NCBI GenBank assembly: GCA_016937775.1
Contig: JAFGVX010000074.1
Span: 1-42,159, forward strand
Direction of reading: 5' to 3'
Length of the DNA: 42,159 bases
Source of the DNA: Campylobacterales bacterium
GTDB taxonomy: Bacteria; Campylobacterota; Campylobacteria; Campylobacterales; Sulfurovaceae
The notes below the pieces were generated by a model. That model was not told where the DNA came from, made no database searches, and worked only from the letters and a program-made list of their open reading frames with translations. The translations under genes and the position numbers were made by a program. Of the stretch, positions 17,480 through 26,310 are shown piece after piece; position 1 is the stretch's first letter, and the number at the start of each line of letters is the position of its first letter.

Positions 17480-17839
17480 ATGGAAAACTTGCGACTTCCA
17501 CATGGTAAATTTCTTGTATTTGTTGATTCACTGTTGGAAAAAAAGAGTGATACCGTGAGATTTAAAACGCACTTTCCTTTTATTCCGACACTCCCGATGC
17601 TGTGTGAGGCAGGTGCACAAGGCAGTAGTTTTTTTTCATTTTCTCCACACTGTAATGCCGCTGTTGTTTTGTCATATAGAGATGTGAGATTACTACAAAA
17701 ACTTCGTACGATTATGCCCCAAATCTCTCTTAGTATAACCAATTCAATAGGAGATTCATATCTTTTTGATTTTGAAGTATATGAAGATGATATTATTGTT
17801 GCTAGTGGAAAGATTGCAATGTTTTGTATCACTATTTAA
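17480..17839 (+). CDS. Hotdog-fold 3-hydroxyacyl-ACP dehydratase (ApeP-like), on the opposite strand
   Basis: This would dehydrate 3-hydroxyacyl-ACP to form each double bond of the polyene. The 119 residues show LPHGKFLVFVDSLLE near the start and HFPFIPTLPMLCEAGAQGSS (31-50), which mirrors the H-F-P...P...E..AQ active-site helix of FabZ/FabA; H31 and E43 are the likely catalytic pair, although the spacing is two residues shorter than in FabZ. The rest is beta-rich (SYLFDFEVYEDDIIVASGKIAMF). The ATG has an AAGGGA ribosome site. It is the only + strand gene inside the long minus-strand operon and overlaps the ligase gene tail-to-tail by 8 bases. A minus-strand frame over the same bases is a shadow. 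Confidence 0.78.
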   Translation: MENLRLPHGKFLVFVDSLLEKKSDTVRFKTHFPFIPTLPMLCEAGAQGSSFFSFSPHCNAAVVLSYRDVRLLQKLRTIMPQISLSITNSIGDSYLFDFEVYEDDIIVASGKIAMFCITI

Positions 17840-19061
17840 CCCCTTTACTTAAAAGTGGTTTTCGTATTTTTTTACCCAAAGAAGTTTTTGGTATATAATC
17901 GCTAATAATAATCTTACACTCGATATGTACCCCTCCAAAAAAGTCATGCATTGATCGCTTGATATGTCTTTTATTAATGTTTTTATTTTTTGAGACTACA
18001 TATATTGTGAGTGTCTCGCCTCGTATGTTTTTTGGATCATACGTAGCTTCGACAAGTGCTTCATCGATACTATCCATATCTTCTAAAAATCGCTCCATCT
18101 CAACAACAGAGAGTCTTTTGCCACCAATCTTTACTATCTCGACTACTCTTCCGGTTATCTTAAATCTCTCATCTTGCAATGCAACCATCTCAGTTGTTTT
18201 ATAAGGAGAGGCTATTTTAGTAAGTGTGTCATCGTAAACATAATGGGAAGTATATGGCGAATCTACATAGAGGATATCCTCTATTGTTGCTATTGATACA
18301 TCCTGCAAGGGAGTCCAAAATATCTCGTTTGAACTTCTTTTTGCTACACCTCCTGTTTCGCTGGAGCCATATATCTGCATAAGAGTTGTTTTATATTTTT
18401 TCTCGAAAGCCTCTGCTTCATAAGGTTCAAGCGGACCACTTGAAGAGATAAAAAGGGTATTTGTGAGCGTGTAACTGTAGTTGCCTTTTAGCATTGAACG
18501 TATAAAAACGGGGTTGGTTATGCAAAGTGTCGGTTTGTTTGAGCAGATATCTAGTATCTCATTGGGCAAGAAATGTTCTTTTGTGATGATATCCAGTTGC
18601 ATTGCCAGAGGAATGCTAAAGCCAAATAAAAACCCATAGATGTGGAAAAAAGGTACAGTAACTAGACACTGTTTAAAATTCCATTTTTGAAGCCATTGCA
18701 ACTGTGCTTTTACTTCACTTTCTATATTTTTTTGATTTTTAAGTACACCTATCGGATTGCCGGTGGTGCCCGAAGTAAAAATGATGATTTTTGTATCGTC
18801 GGGAAGTGCATTATCGCCGGAGAGATTTTTTTGGCACAACTCTTGTGCTTTTTGTGCGCTTGAATGCATAGCATGATCAAAAAGTACAGGAATATCACCT
18901 CTATTTAAAGTCTTGATTATTTGATCTACTTGATCGAGTTTATTTGTGTTTGTTATTATTGATAAAGAGGGATTATGCTCTTGAAAATCTTCTCGAATGA
19001 GAATATTTTTTGTAACGACACTTTCATCATCGTAGATCAATGTTATTTTACTCATTTGCAA
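17832..19061 (-). CDS. AMP-dependent acyl-ACP ligase (aryl starter activation)
   Basis: This is a short ANL-family ligase (409 residues) like those of aryl polyene clusters, which adenylate an aryl acid and load it on an ACP. The phosphate loop FTSGTTGNPIG is at 95-105, MQIYGSSETGG is the A5 motif, and the C-terminal hinge and lysine are seen in KITGRVVEIVKIGGKRL and KTSLGKKIRK. The natural substrate is inferred to be the cinnamate or coumarate from the ammonia-lyase at 34161-35681. The start overlaps the MMPL gene by 14 bases. M3 is an alternative start. Its 3' end overlaps the convergent dehydratase gene. Confidence 0.82.
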   Translation of the reverse strand: MQMSKITLIYDDESVVTKNILIREDFQEHNPSLSIITNTNKLDQVDQIIKTLNRGDIPVLFDHAMHSSAQKAQELCQKNLSGDNALPDDTKIIIFTSGTTGNPIGVLKNQKNIESEVKAQLQWLQKWNFKQCLVTVPFFHIYGFLFGFSIPLAMQLDIITKEHFLPNEILDICSNKPTLCITNPVFIRSMLKGNYSYTLTNTLFISSSGPLEPYEAEAFEKKYKTTLMQIYGSSETGGVAKRSSNEIFWTPLQDVSIATIEDILYVDSPYTSHYVYDDTLTKIASPYKTTEMVALQDERFKITGRVVEIVKIGGKRLSVVEMERFLEDMDSIDEALVEATYDPKNIRGETLTIYVVSKNKNINKRHIKRSMHDFFGGVHIECKIIISDYIPKTSLGKKIRKPLLSKGVK

Positions 19062-21180
19062 TTTTGTCTCTTTTTTGTAGGATTAAAAATGTTATAGAAA
19101 TTATACCGATAAGTGTTATCTCCCCGATAGAACTTAGTGCATTCACATCACTAAAAGCGAGTATCCCAAATCCTGCAAAGGTCGTGACGCAAGAGTAGGC
19201 AACAGCTTTAATCGATTGAGATATGTTTTGTTTTGAAAGGTATATCCCGTAATCAACTCCATAAATGGCAACAAAGAAGACAGCGAAAATATGCATAATG
19301 TTAAATGAGCTCTCAAGACTCAAAAAGAGCATCTCCATTGCCAACGGAAAGAGAATAAAATTGAGTGCGTATACTGCTCTTTTTTTTGTTACAAAGATAA
19401 TGAGCATAGAGATGAAAACAAGAGCCATAAAGAGAATGTTTCGCATTGAATCAAGTGATCTTAAAGCACTCTTTTTTAAAATTTTTGAGGCATCGATGAT
19501 CTTAATATCTTTGAAATTTTCCAATTTATCCTCATCCTTAGAATCTATATACCCTAAAGATATATACTCATTATCAGATTTGATGATTTCAACACCAAAT
19601 GATTCAAGTATTTCCATATCAAGAGTATAAGGTTTGAGGTTTTGTATCTCCTTATAGACCGTATCAAAAATACCCTCTCTAAAGCCTGCTTCAGAGGCAT
19701 ATTGTTTTATATAAGCACGTAGTTGTTTGAAGTCATAATGAGCCAACGCTTCTTTTCTTTTTTGAATTTCTTGATTACTTTTTGCAACATTAGATATTGT
19801 ATAGCTACTCGGCACACTCTTTTTGATCTCATCTGTTTTTGCAAGAAGGGCATCGATATTTTGTGCATAAATCAATATGGGTGTTTTGGTATTTAAGGAG
19901 ACATCTTGAAAAAGTGCCTCTTTTTTCAGTAGCTTTTCATTTTGATAATCAAGGTGCCTAAAATCTGTATCAAAATTCAATCGTGTGATTGTTACAGATA
20001 AAATCACAAGAGATATAGCAGCTATAAAAAAAGGAGGGATGACTCCTTGGAAATGAAAATTACCAGTACTGTTTTTTTTATAAAATTCAAATTTCGGGAA
20101 GATAAAAACAAAGATGCCATAGGAGATACTCAAAGAGATTGCAGCAAATATAGAGAGTTGTGATATAAGAGGGAAGTCAATAAAACCAAGCAGTAGCAGT
20201 CCTATTTCTGTTGTTAGGAAACCCCAAAATACCTCATAGTTGAATCTCTTATTTTTATAATCATCATTTAAAAAGAGCATAAAAAGATAATCTTCGGCTA
20301 TAGAGGCTATTCCTATACCAAAAGCAACAACGAGTATTGATACATCTTCAAAGAGTATTCTTGTAATCAAAATAGCCGAGAGCGCAGAGAGTATAAGTGT
20401 TGTAACACTAAAGAGTAGCATCGTGATATTTCGCATGAGCATAAAATAGACAAATATAATTATAATAACAGATATAAGAGTGATACTGTGAACATCTTGC
20501 TTAATATATGCAGAGTTTTCAACGCTATAAAAATTTGGACAAAAAACAACGGTATTTGGATACTCTTTCAGAATGGTTTCAACTTCATCTTGAAGTAAAG
20601 TCGAGTTTTCTATATCGCCGATATTGGGTTTGATTGATGCTATGAGGAGATAGCCTTTATCTCCCAAAGTAAGGTTTTCGCTTGTATTGCTTGAGAAATT
20701 AAGCCCTCCTAAACTAAAAAGTCCCATTGGGTCTGATCTATTGAGGGATGCATAAAGGGCATTTGAAGAGAGTTCTTGCGCTAAATTTTGTATCTTTTTC
20801 TCGACATCCTCTTGACTAATGGGTTGTGTTTTAAAATCAGCAAGATAATACCAGTTTTCTTCAATATAATCTAAAGCTTTTTGAGGGATGTCAGAGCCGT
20901 TGAAGTAGATATCAGTTATCTGTGACGCGTTCAAAAGCTTCTTTTTTATCGCATTTGCTTTTTTGAGCGAATCTTCGTTGACTCCCTTTATTAAGACAAA
21001 GAGTTTTTTTGATCCACCAAACAAATTATAATCATCTAATGCTTTGGTTGTTTCATCTTGCGGTAATGCTTTTGATATATCACTATCAGGAGGATATAAC
21101 CATAGGCTATAAGAGATAAAGATTATAAGTAAAGCACTAAAAAATAGGAAAAGTGCTCTATTAATGTGTTTTGATTTCAA
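19048..21180 (-). CDS. MMPL/RND-family lipid exporter
   Basis: The 710-residue inner-membrane protein has the RND-like layout twice: one membrane helix (about 9-29), a large periplasmic loop, then a block of five or so helices (about 230-365), then a second helix, loop and helix block (about 390-705). Duplicated features are GIGIASIAEDYLFML in the first half and VAIYGVDYGIYLS in the second; the second has the G-x-D-Y-G of MMPL proteins. Aryl polyene clusters carry such a gene together with a LolA-like protein, taken to move the product toward the outer membrane. It overlaps the LolA-like gene by 20 bases and the ligase by 14. Confidence 0.85.
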   Translation of the reverse strand: MKSKHINRALFLFFSALLIIFISYSLWLYPPDSDISKALPQDETTKALDDYNLFGGSKKLFVLIKGVNEDSLKKANAIKKKLLNASQITDIYFNGSDIPQKALDYIEENWYYLADFKTQPISQEDVEKKIQNLAQELSSNALYASLNRSDPMGLFSLGGLNFSSNTSENLTLGDKGYLLIASIKPNIGDIENSTLLQDEVETILKEYPNTVVFCPNFYSVENSAYIKQDVHSITLISVIIIIFVYFMLMRNITMLLFSVTTLILSALSAILITRILFEDVSILVVAFGIGIASIAEDYLFMLFLNDDYKNKRFNYEVFWGFLTTEIGLLLLGFIDFPLISQLSIFAAISLSISYGIFVFIFPKFEFYKKNSTGNFHFQGVIPPFFIAAISLVILSVTITRLNFDTDFRHLDYQNEKLLKKEALFQDVSLNTKTPILIYAQNIDALLAKTDEIKKSVPSSYTISNVAKSNQEIQKRKEALAHYDFKQLRAYIKQYASEAGFREGIFDTVYKEIQNLKPYTLDMEILESFGVEIIKSDNEYISLGYIDSKDEDKLENFKDIKIIDASKILKKSALRSLDSMRNILFMALVFISMLIIFVTKKRAVYALNFILFPLAMEMLFLSLESSFNIMHIFAVFFVAIYGVDYGIYLSKQNISQSIKAVAYSCVTTFAGFGILAFSDVNALSSIGEITLIGIISITFLILQKRDKIANE

Positions 21181-21637
21181 TGATATCTCTATTTGTGAAA
21201 TATATAATCATACTTTCGATATCATCCTTTAGAAGAGTGATATCGATTTTAGATATCGCTTTTTTAACCCTATTTTTTGGCAAAAGTTCAAGTTTGCTTT
21301 GATTTTTTTTGACTGTAAAATTTTCCTCAAGAAGTCCAAGTTCTTTAGTGTTAATCGATTTGATCATCTCAAAATAGAGCTTTAAATCAAGCCTTTTTGA
21401 GAGATCAATCGTTTCTGTTTTATTTGTGTCAAAATCTTCTATAACTAAAGATGAATCCATTTTGGTCAATCTTTTGTTGATAGGGGATGTATAGAGTATC
21501 GAGGTTGAATCTTGTTTTATCTCTATACTTCCATCATAAATTGTTGTCTTATCAAGAGCATAAATATACCTCTTTTCCGTAAAAGAGTTACTATATGCTA
21601 TAGCAAAAAAAAGAGCAAAAAAGAGCAAAAAACGCAT
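21161..21637 (-). CDS. LolA-like periplasmic carrier
   Basis: The 158-residue protein has a signal peptide (MRFLLFFALFFAIAYS) and a beta-rich body (YIYALDKTTIYDGSIEIKQD, ILYTSPINKRL) like the outer-membrane lipoprotein carrier LolA, which lacks strong sequence motifs. Such a protein next to an MMPL exporter is standard in aryl polyene clusters and is thought to carry the lipid-like product through the periplasm. It ends in the overlap with the MMPL gene (20 bases), and starts 6 bases after the flavoprotein. No lipobox cysteine follows the signal. The call rests on context as much as on sequence. Confidence 0.7.
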   Translation of the reverse strand: MRFLLFFALFFAIAYSNSFTEKRYIYALDKTTIYDGSIEIKQDSTSILYTSPINKRLTKMDSSLVIEDFDTNKTETIDLSKRLDLKLYFEMIKSINTKELGLLEENFTVKKNQSKLELLPKNRVKKAISKIDITLLKDDIESMIIYFTNRDIIEIKTH

Positions 21638-21643
21638 AGTGTC

Positions 21644-22876
21644 TTAGCTCGCTTGTTCTATCTGTCCGATAACTGCATTGAGCAAGTCTTTCGGATTTTT
21701 AACAAATAGGTTGTGATCATCCCAAACATATCCGCCAAGTATTGAGGATATTGATCTTTTGATCTTTTCTTGTTTAAATGGAGCAAAAAATACTTTTTGT
21801 AGCCTTCCATCATACCATGCGTTGACAAATTCTCTAAATACATTAATCCCTTTCATCATATAATCAACATACTCTACATTCCAATCAACATCTTCGCCTT
21901 TTAGTGTTTTATCGATAACCATTGCCGCTCGATCACCTGATTCAAGTGCTAGAGTTACGCCGGATGAAAAGACAGGATCAAGAAACTCTGTTGCATTGCC
22001 GACCAAACAGTAGTTTTTGCCATGCATTGCTTTTACATTCGCGCTATATCCATCTACTTTGCCCACGGGAACAACTTTTTTTGCATTGCTAAATCGCTCT
22101 TTTGCACCGGGAGTTTCGCTGATAATTTTATCAAAAAACTCTTCATTACTGAGCCCATATGAGTTAAAATAATCATTAGTGCAGACAACACCTACAGATG
22201 TTGTGCCGTCAGAGAAAGGAATCGTCCATATCCAACCATCATTGTTGCCGTGAATAAATATATAGATATATCCATCAGTTCCATCTTCGGGTCGTATATC
22301 CTCTTTTATCCTTGTAAAGACAGCATCTCTTATCTCAAGTTCGCTTGGAGCATCAAGATCAAGAAGTCTCGGCAATACTCTTCCGTATCCTGAAGCATCA
22401 ACGGTAAATTTTGTTTGAAATTCTATCTTATCACCATTTTTATCAATAGCCATGACTTTGGAGCTCTCAGGGTCAAAACCGACAACTTCCGTTTCTTTAT
22501 AGAGATTAGCACCAAATTTAACTGCTTCATCTAAAAGGAGTTGATCAAACTCCTCTCTTTTTACTTGATAAGAGCTTCCATATGTTTGACCTATGTTTTC
22601 ACTAAAATCGTATTTTTCCAGTTTATGATTCCCCTCAAAAGCAGCACCGTGCTTTATCATATATCCGGCATTTTTTACGGCATCTAGCATACCGTTTCTG
22701 CTTAAAAGTTCATTGCACCTTGGAAGTAGCGATTCACCGATAACAAATCTAGGAAATGGTGTTTTTTCAACTATGCTTACACTATATCCCTTTTGTGCCA
22801 ATGAGGCTGCGGCTATTGAGCCGGCAGGACCTGCACCTATAACGACCACATCTGAAGAAATTTCTCGCTTACTCAT
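21644..22876 (-). CDS. FAD-dependent halogenase-family oxidoreductase
   Basis: The 410-residue flavoprotein begins with the FAD motif VVIGAGPAGSIAA (11-23) and FPRFVIGESLLP (41-52), typical of the tryptophan-halogenase/CmlS-like family. The halogenase motif W-x-W-x-I-P is intact at 215-220 (WIWTIP). K75 in YMIKHGAAF aligns in position with the lysine that phenol-type halogenases use, though I could not verify the alignment. Many relatives in pigment clusters are hydroxylases or of unknown role. Flexirubins can be chlorinated, so a halogenase would fit. A 41-base gap to the upstream gene is the longest in this part of the operon. Confidence 0.78.
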   Translation of the reverse strand: MSKREISSDVVVIGAGPAGSIAAASLAQKGYSVSIVEKTPFPRFVIGESLLPRCNELLSRNGMLDAVKNAGYMIKHGAAFEGNHKLEKYDFSENIGQTYGSSYQVKREEFDQLLLDEAVKFGANLYKETEVVGFDPESSKVMAIDKNGDKIEFQTKFTVDASGYGRVLPRLLDLDAPSELEIRDAVFTRIKEDIRPEDGTDGYIYIFIHGNNDGWIWTIPFSDGTTSVGVVCTNDYFNSYGLSNEEFFDKIISETPGAKERFSNAKKVVPVGKVDGYSANVKAMHGKNYCLVGNATEFLDPVFSSGVTLALESGDRAAMVIDKTLKGEDVDWNVEYVDYMMKGINVFREFVNAWYDGRLQKVFFAPFKQEKIKRSISSILGGYVWDDHNLFVKNPKDLLNAVIGQIEQAS

Positions 22877-22917
22877 GTTTTATCCTTAAAATTTAAAGTA
22901 GCAATATTATATTGCTT

Positions 22918-23733
22918 TTATCTTAAGCTATCAATAGAAAAAGATAAATATTCTCTTTCCCCGATTCGACTTATTATAGCTATTTTCTTGCACTCTTTTT
23001 TTTCTAAACACTGCAAAGCTTGCAAGGAGCTATTTGAGCATAAATAGTAGGAATCTTTATCGTTTGATCTTATCTTTTCATCATCGATATAGATCGATCT
23101 GTTTTCTTCGATATGTTTGAGCGCATCTTCAATATTTTTATATCTTTGAGGTTCTTGCATAATAGCTTTTGCATTTTCTTTTTGTGTAGAGAGTCTAACC
23201 CAAAAGCTTCCCTCTTGAAGTTTTTTATTTGAAATTTCTATTTTTTCTTTAAATTTATCAAGTGGTAAGGCTATCTCATCTATACAGCCGATAAGTGCAG
23301 AACTGTTTTTTTTATTTTTGATATCAAAATATGCCCCATCAAGCGCTATACTAAATGGTGAGTGCCTATTGGATATCGTAAAATTTCCTCCGTGAAGTTG
23401 AAGAGATTGCGCAATATGATAATTGACCATATTGGTCGATGATGCGATAAAAGTAAATGGCATTGGAAGTAGAGAGTTGTTATGAACTTGGTCAAGCATA
23501 TCAATTGTTTCAGTAATGCAACCGTTACGAGTACCTATATGAAGGGCGCAATTTGATTCAATATTTTCAATATCATTCATATTATATACTCCGGCAAGTG
23601 CTAAGATGATATATCGATTGATTCTACGATATTTTTTCCCGTTTTTTAATTCAAGTTCTTTTTTTATCTCTTTTGTCGGTCTATTTTGATCTGTTAAGAA
23701 ATAAGAAAAGTCTTCAATATATATTGTTGTCAC
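22918..23733 (-). CDS. Cys-less ketosynthase-like protein (second chain-length-factor-type partner)
   Basis: I take the GTG at 23733 as the start because its GTGA overlaps the stop of the preceding ketosynthase by 4 bases; an earlier frame extension adds 23 residues of antisense-like sequence. The 271-residue protein has the N-terminal ketosynthase outline (LALAGVYNMN, GTRNGCITETIDMLD, STNMVNYHIAQSLQLHGGNFTIS), but the segment that should hold the nucleophile reads TISNRHSPFSIAL (119-131), with no Cys. It is thus likely a decarboxylating or length-setting partner of the adjacent ketosynthase. Its C-terminal part is not recognisable. Confidence in the fold is moderate. Confidence 0.65.
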   Translation of the reverse strand: MTTIYIEDFSYFLTDQNRPTKEIKKELELKNGKKYRRINRYIILALAGVYNMNDIENIESNCALHIGTRNGCITETIDMLDQVHNNSLLPMPFTFIASSTNMVNYHIAQSLQLHGGNFTISNRHSPFSIALDGAYFDIKNKKNSSALIGCIDEIALPLDKFKEKIEISNKKLQEGSFWVRLSTQKENAKAIMQEPQRYKNIEDALKHIEENRSIYIDDEKIRSNDKDSYYLCSNSSLQALQCLEKKECKKIAIISRIGEREYLSFSIDSLR

Positions 23734-24866
23734 CAAATCCCTCCATATCGTATCACAAGTACTGTTCCGTTGCCTCCAAAGCCAAAATGATTTACAAGAC
23801 AAACGCCTTGACTTTGAATTTTTATCTCTTCTAAATTCGGAGTAATATCGATTTCTTCATCCTTGGTTTTAAAACCAAATGTTTTAGGAATAAAACCCTC
23901 TTGGAGCGTAAAATATAAAATTGCTAATTCTAAAGTTCCGCATCCGCCAAGTGTATGCCCTACATAAGGTTTCAATGCAAGGATAGGCGGTATATTATTG
24001 AATAGCAATTTTAATCCATTGCCTTCAGCAAGATCGTTATTATAACTTCCCGTGGCATGTGCTTTTATAAATGTTATTTCATCTTTATAGATAGAGGCAT
24101 CTTTGAGTGCATTTTCTATGGTTTTTGCTATAAGAGTGCCTTCGATTTGATGAGAAGTCGGTGAGGATATGTCACAGGTATTGTCTCCTCCGCATATTTC
24201 AAAGAAAAAACCGTCATTCGCACCTATTTCCTCAATAAGCATCGCTGCACACCCCTCACCTAAGACGATGCCTTTTCGCTCTTTATCAAAAGGTCTACAT
24301 ATATCATCGCTTAAAAGCCCAAGTGTCTCAAAGCCCGACATCGTTAAAAGATTATAAAATTCAAAGCCTACAACGATAGCACGTTTAAATCTTTTACTCT
24401 GTAGCCCTCTTTGCGCATAAAGCAGAGCGCTTGCAGAAGAGGTGCAAGCTGTAAGAAAGAGTGTCACCTCACCCCCTATATTTAGATTTTTAGCTAATGT
24501 TTCACCAATTTTGCCATACCCGATAAACGGAAGCATATTTTCGTTGCTTTTTTTATATATCTCTTCAGAACAAGGAATGTTCATTGATGTTGAGCCTATA
24601 ATAAGGGCACATTCATCAAGCATATCTTGAGTAAGTTTTGCCTTCTTGATAAGTTGTTTTGTTATTTTTTGCAAAATGGCATCAAAATCCTCAGGATTAT
24701 CGATTTTATTTTGGAGTATTCTTTTATAATTTCTTTTTCTTGTTTCTCTTCCGAAAGGAAAAACTATAGGTGTTATATCCGGCTCTTTTTTTATATTTTG
24801 TATGATACTCTTTCGGTTATCTCCCAATGAGCAAACAGCTACCGCCTCTTTTATCCCCACTCGCAT
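23730..24866 (-). CDS. Beta-ketoacyl-ACP synthase of the pigment cluster (KS 2)
   Basis: The condensing enzyme (378 residues) has the complete triad C141 (LTACTSSASALLY), H270 (FIKAHATGSYNND) and H304 (KPYVGHTLGGCG), and ends with FGFGGNGTVLVI. It is divergent from the other two KAS I/II-type enzymes of the locus and probably handles a different chain or step. Downstream it overlaps the Cys-less partner by 4 bases; upstream an ACP gene ends 5 bases away. So ACP, KS and partner form a compact cassette. Confidence 0.83.
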   Translation of the reverse strand: MRVGIKEAVAVCSLGDNRKSIIQNIKKEPDITPIVFPFGRETRKRNYKRILQNKIDNPEDFDAILQKITKQLIKKAKLTQDMLDECALIIGSTSMNIPCSEEIYKKSNENMLPFIGYGKIGETLAKNLNIGGEVTLFLTACTSSASALLYAQRGLQSKRFKRAIVVGFEFYNLLTMSGFETLGLLSDDICRPFDKERKGIVLGEGCAAMLIEEIGANDGFFFEICGGDNTCDISSPTSHQIEGTLIAKTIENALKDASIYKDEITFIKAHATGSYNNDLAEGNGLKLLFNNIPPILALKPYVGHTLGGCGTLELAILYFTLQEGFIPKTFGFKTKDEEIDITPNLEEIKIQSQGVCLVNHFGFGGNGTVLVIRYGGIW

Positions 24867-24871
24867 AACAT

Positions 24872-25141
24872 CTACTCCGGCTGAATATAATCAGCAAGAG
24901 CATTTATCGATGTAAACACTCTTCGCAATTCCTTGCTGTCGCTTAGATTGACATTATATGCTTTTTGTAACTCTATAGATATCTGTAGCGCATCTATAGA
25001 ATCAAGCCCCAAAACACTCTCATTGCCAAACATCACGTCATTATCCCCGACATCTTGTGTGTCAACATCTTTTTCGCAAGCATCGATTATCAGTTGTTTT
25101 AAATTCTCTTTTAATTTTTTGTCTTTTGAGCCTTTCATCAC
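24872..25141 (-). CDS. Acyl carrier protein (ACP A)
   Basis: The 89-residue protein is an acyl carrier protein with the phosphopantetheine site S48 in LGLDSIDALQ. The N-terminus is longer and more basic than in FabACP (MMKGSKDKKLKENLK); a second Met allows a start one codon later. It overlaps the ABC permease gene by 4 bases and sits directly upstream of KS 2. In aryl polyene systems one ACP takes the starter and another the elongating chain; which role this one has is unknown. No phosphopantetheinyl transferase is in the window. Confidence 0.88.
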   Translation of the reverse strand: MMKGSKDKKLKENLKQLIIDACEKDVDTQDVGDNDVMFGNESVLGLDSIDALQISIELQKAYNVNLSDSKELRRVFTSINALADYIQPE

Positions 25142-26310
25142 CCCTCCGTAACTTCTTTTTTAAGTTTATAGCTTGCCACCATCAAAGACATGCTACCAAA
25201 TAATGTAAGTGATATAATGGGCATTATTGTCTTTGATAAGTCTCCATTATATAGAAAAATAGCTAAAAATGCCTCTAGGGACCATGCCATCGGTGAGAGA
25301 TTTGTGATATATTGCATAAATTGTGGCATTATGAATATTGGCACCATTACGCCTCCGAGTGCTGCAAAAATTATATTGAGTAGTCCTCCAAGGCTAACAG
25401 CTTGTTCTGTTGTTTTTACAAAAGAAGATATTGCAAGCGCAAAAGATATAGAAGCAAAAGATATAAAAGAAGAAACAAGGATTAAAAGGGGCCAATCTTG
25501 TAAGTGTACCATTAATTTTTCACCTCCTAAAAGAGGCACTAGATATATTCCCATCAATACCATAAGAATCATCTGGATAGTGTTTATAATGTAATAAGGT
25601 ATGAGTTTTGAGAGCAGTAGTTCCCCAACAGAGATATTCATAACTGCCAATCGCGAAAGAGTCTCTTGTCTTCTTTCATTGATAAAAGTGTTTGAGATAG
25701 GAATTACGATGAAAAACATAGAAAATATAAGCCAAGCCGGAACGCTTTGTTGTACAGAAGAGGGGCGCTTTGTTTTTTTATCGGAATATCCGATATATTC
25801 TTCTCGGATAATATTTTTGTCCTTAAGTATCTCATTTTTATCTTCTATACTCAGCCAAGGGTTAAGCGAGGATATCTGTTTGTTTGTTTCATATTGCATC
25901 GCTATCTTATAGATATTTTCACGGAATAAGAGCGCAATGTCCGGAGATACTTTCGGTGAGAGATAAAGTGTAATTTTAGGAGTATCTTTTTGCTCTTCTA
26001 TGTAAATTCCCAAGAGGATATCATTAGCATCCATCTGCTTTTTGATATTCGCGTCTTGTGTAGTGCTAAGCTCAAAACTGTTTGATTTTTTGAGTGCTTG
26101 CGTAATCGTATCTGTAAGTTCACTTTTTTCTTGAGCGTAAAGGATTGTTTTAAAAGAGATATTTTTGTGTTCAGAAAATGCATCTTGCATCGCAAGACTC
26201 ATAATCAATATAAAAGCTACAGGCATCACAAAGAGTACTAAGAGCGTATGGATATCCCTACTCATAAGAATAAACTCTTTTTTAATATTTGCAAGATACC
26301 TTTTTAACAT
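25138..26310 (-). CDS. ABC-2 type exporter permease
   Basis: The 390-residue inner-membrane protein has one N-terminal helix (about 20-42), a periplasmic region (about 45-185, with LYLSPKVSPDIALLF), and five or six C-terminal helices (from about 190), the layout of YhhJ/DrrB-like ABC-2 permeases. It overlaps the ATPase gene by 7 bases and the ACP gene by 4 bases, so it belongs to the pigment operon. It may export the product, a precursor or an anchor lipid; the substrate cannot be read from sequence. It is an addition to the MMPL/LolA route found in simpler aryl polyene clusters. Confidence 0.85.
   Translation of the reverse strand: MLKRYLANIKKEFILMSRDIHTLLVLFVMPVAFILIMSLAMQDAFSEHKNISFKTILYAQEKSELTDTITQALKKSNSFELSTTQDANIKKQMDANDILLGIYIEEQKDTPKITLYLSPKVSPDIALLFRENIYKIAMQYETNKQISSLNPWLSIEDKNEILKDKNIIREEYIGYSDKKTKRPSSVQQSVPAWLIFSMFFIVIPISNTFINERRQETLSRLAVMNISVGELLLSKLIPYYIINTIQMILMVLMGIYLVPLLGGEKLMVHLQDWPLLILVSSFISFASISFALAISSFVKTTEQAVSLGGLLNIIFAALGGVMVPIFIMPQFMQYITNLSPMAWSLEAFLAIFLYNGDLSKTIMPIISLTLFGSMSLMVASYKLKKEVTEG

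Noticed and set aside
17419-17832. Minus-strand frame of 137 codons over the dehydratase gene
   Set aside because: It lies antisense to a hotdog-type protein with recognisable active-site motif and ribosome site, and its own product has no recognisable pattern.
23734-23802. Upstream 23-codon extension of the Cys-less ketosynthase-like gene
   Set aside because: It lies inside the 3' end of KS 2 in another frame, and the GTG at 23733 gives the usual 4-base overlap.
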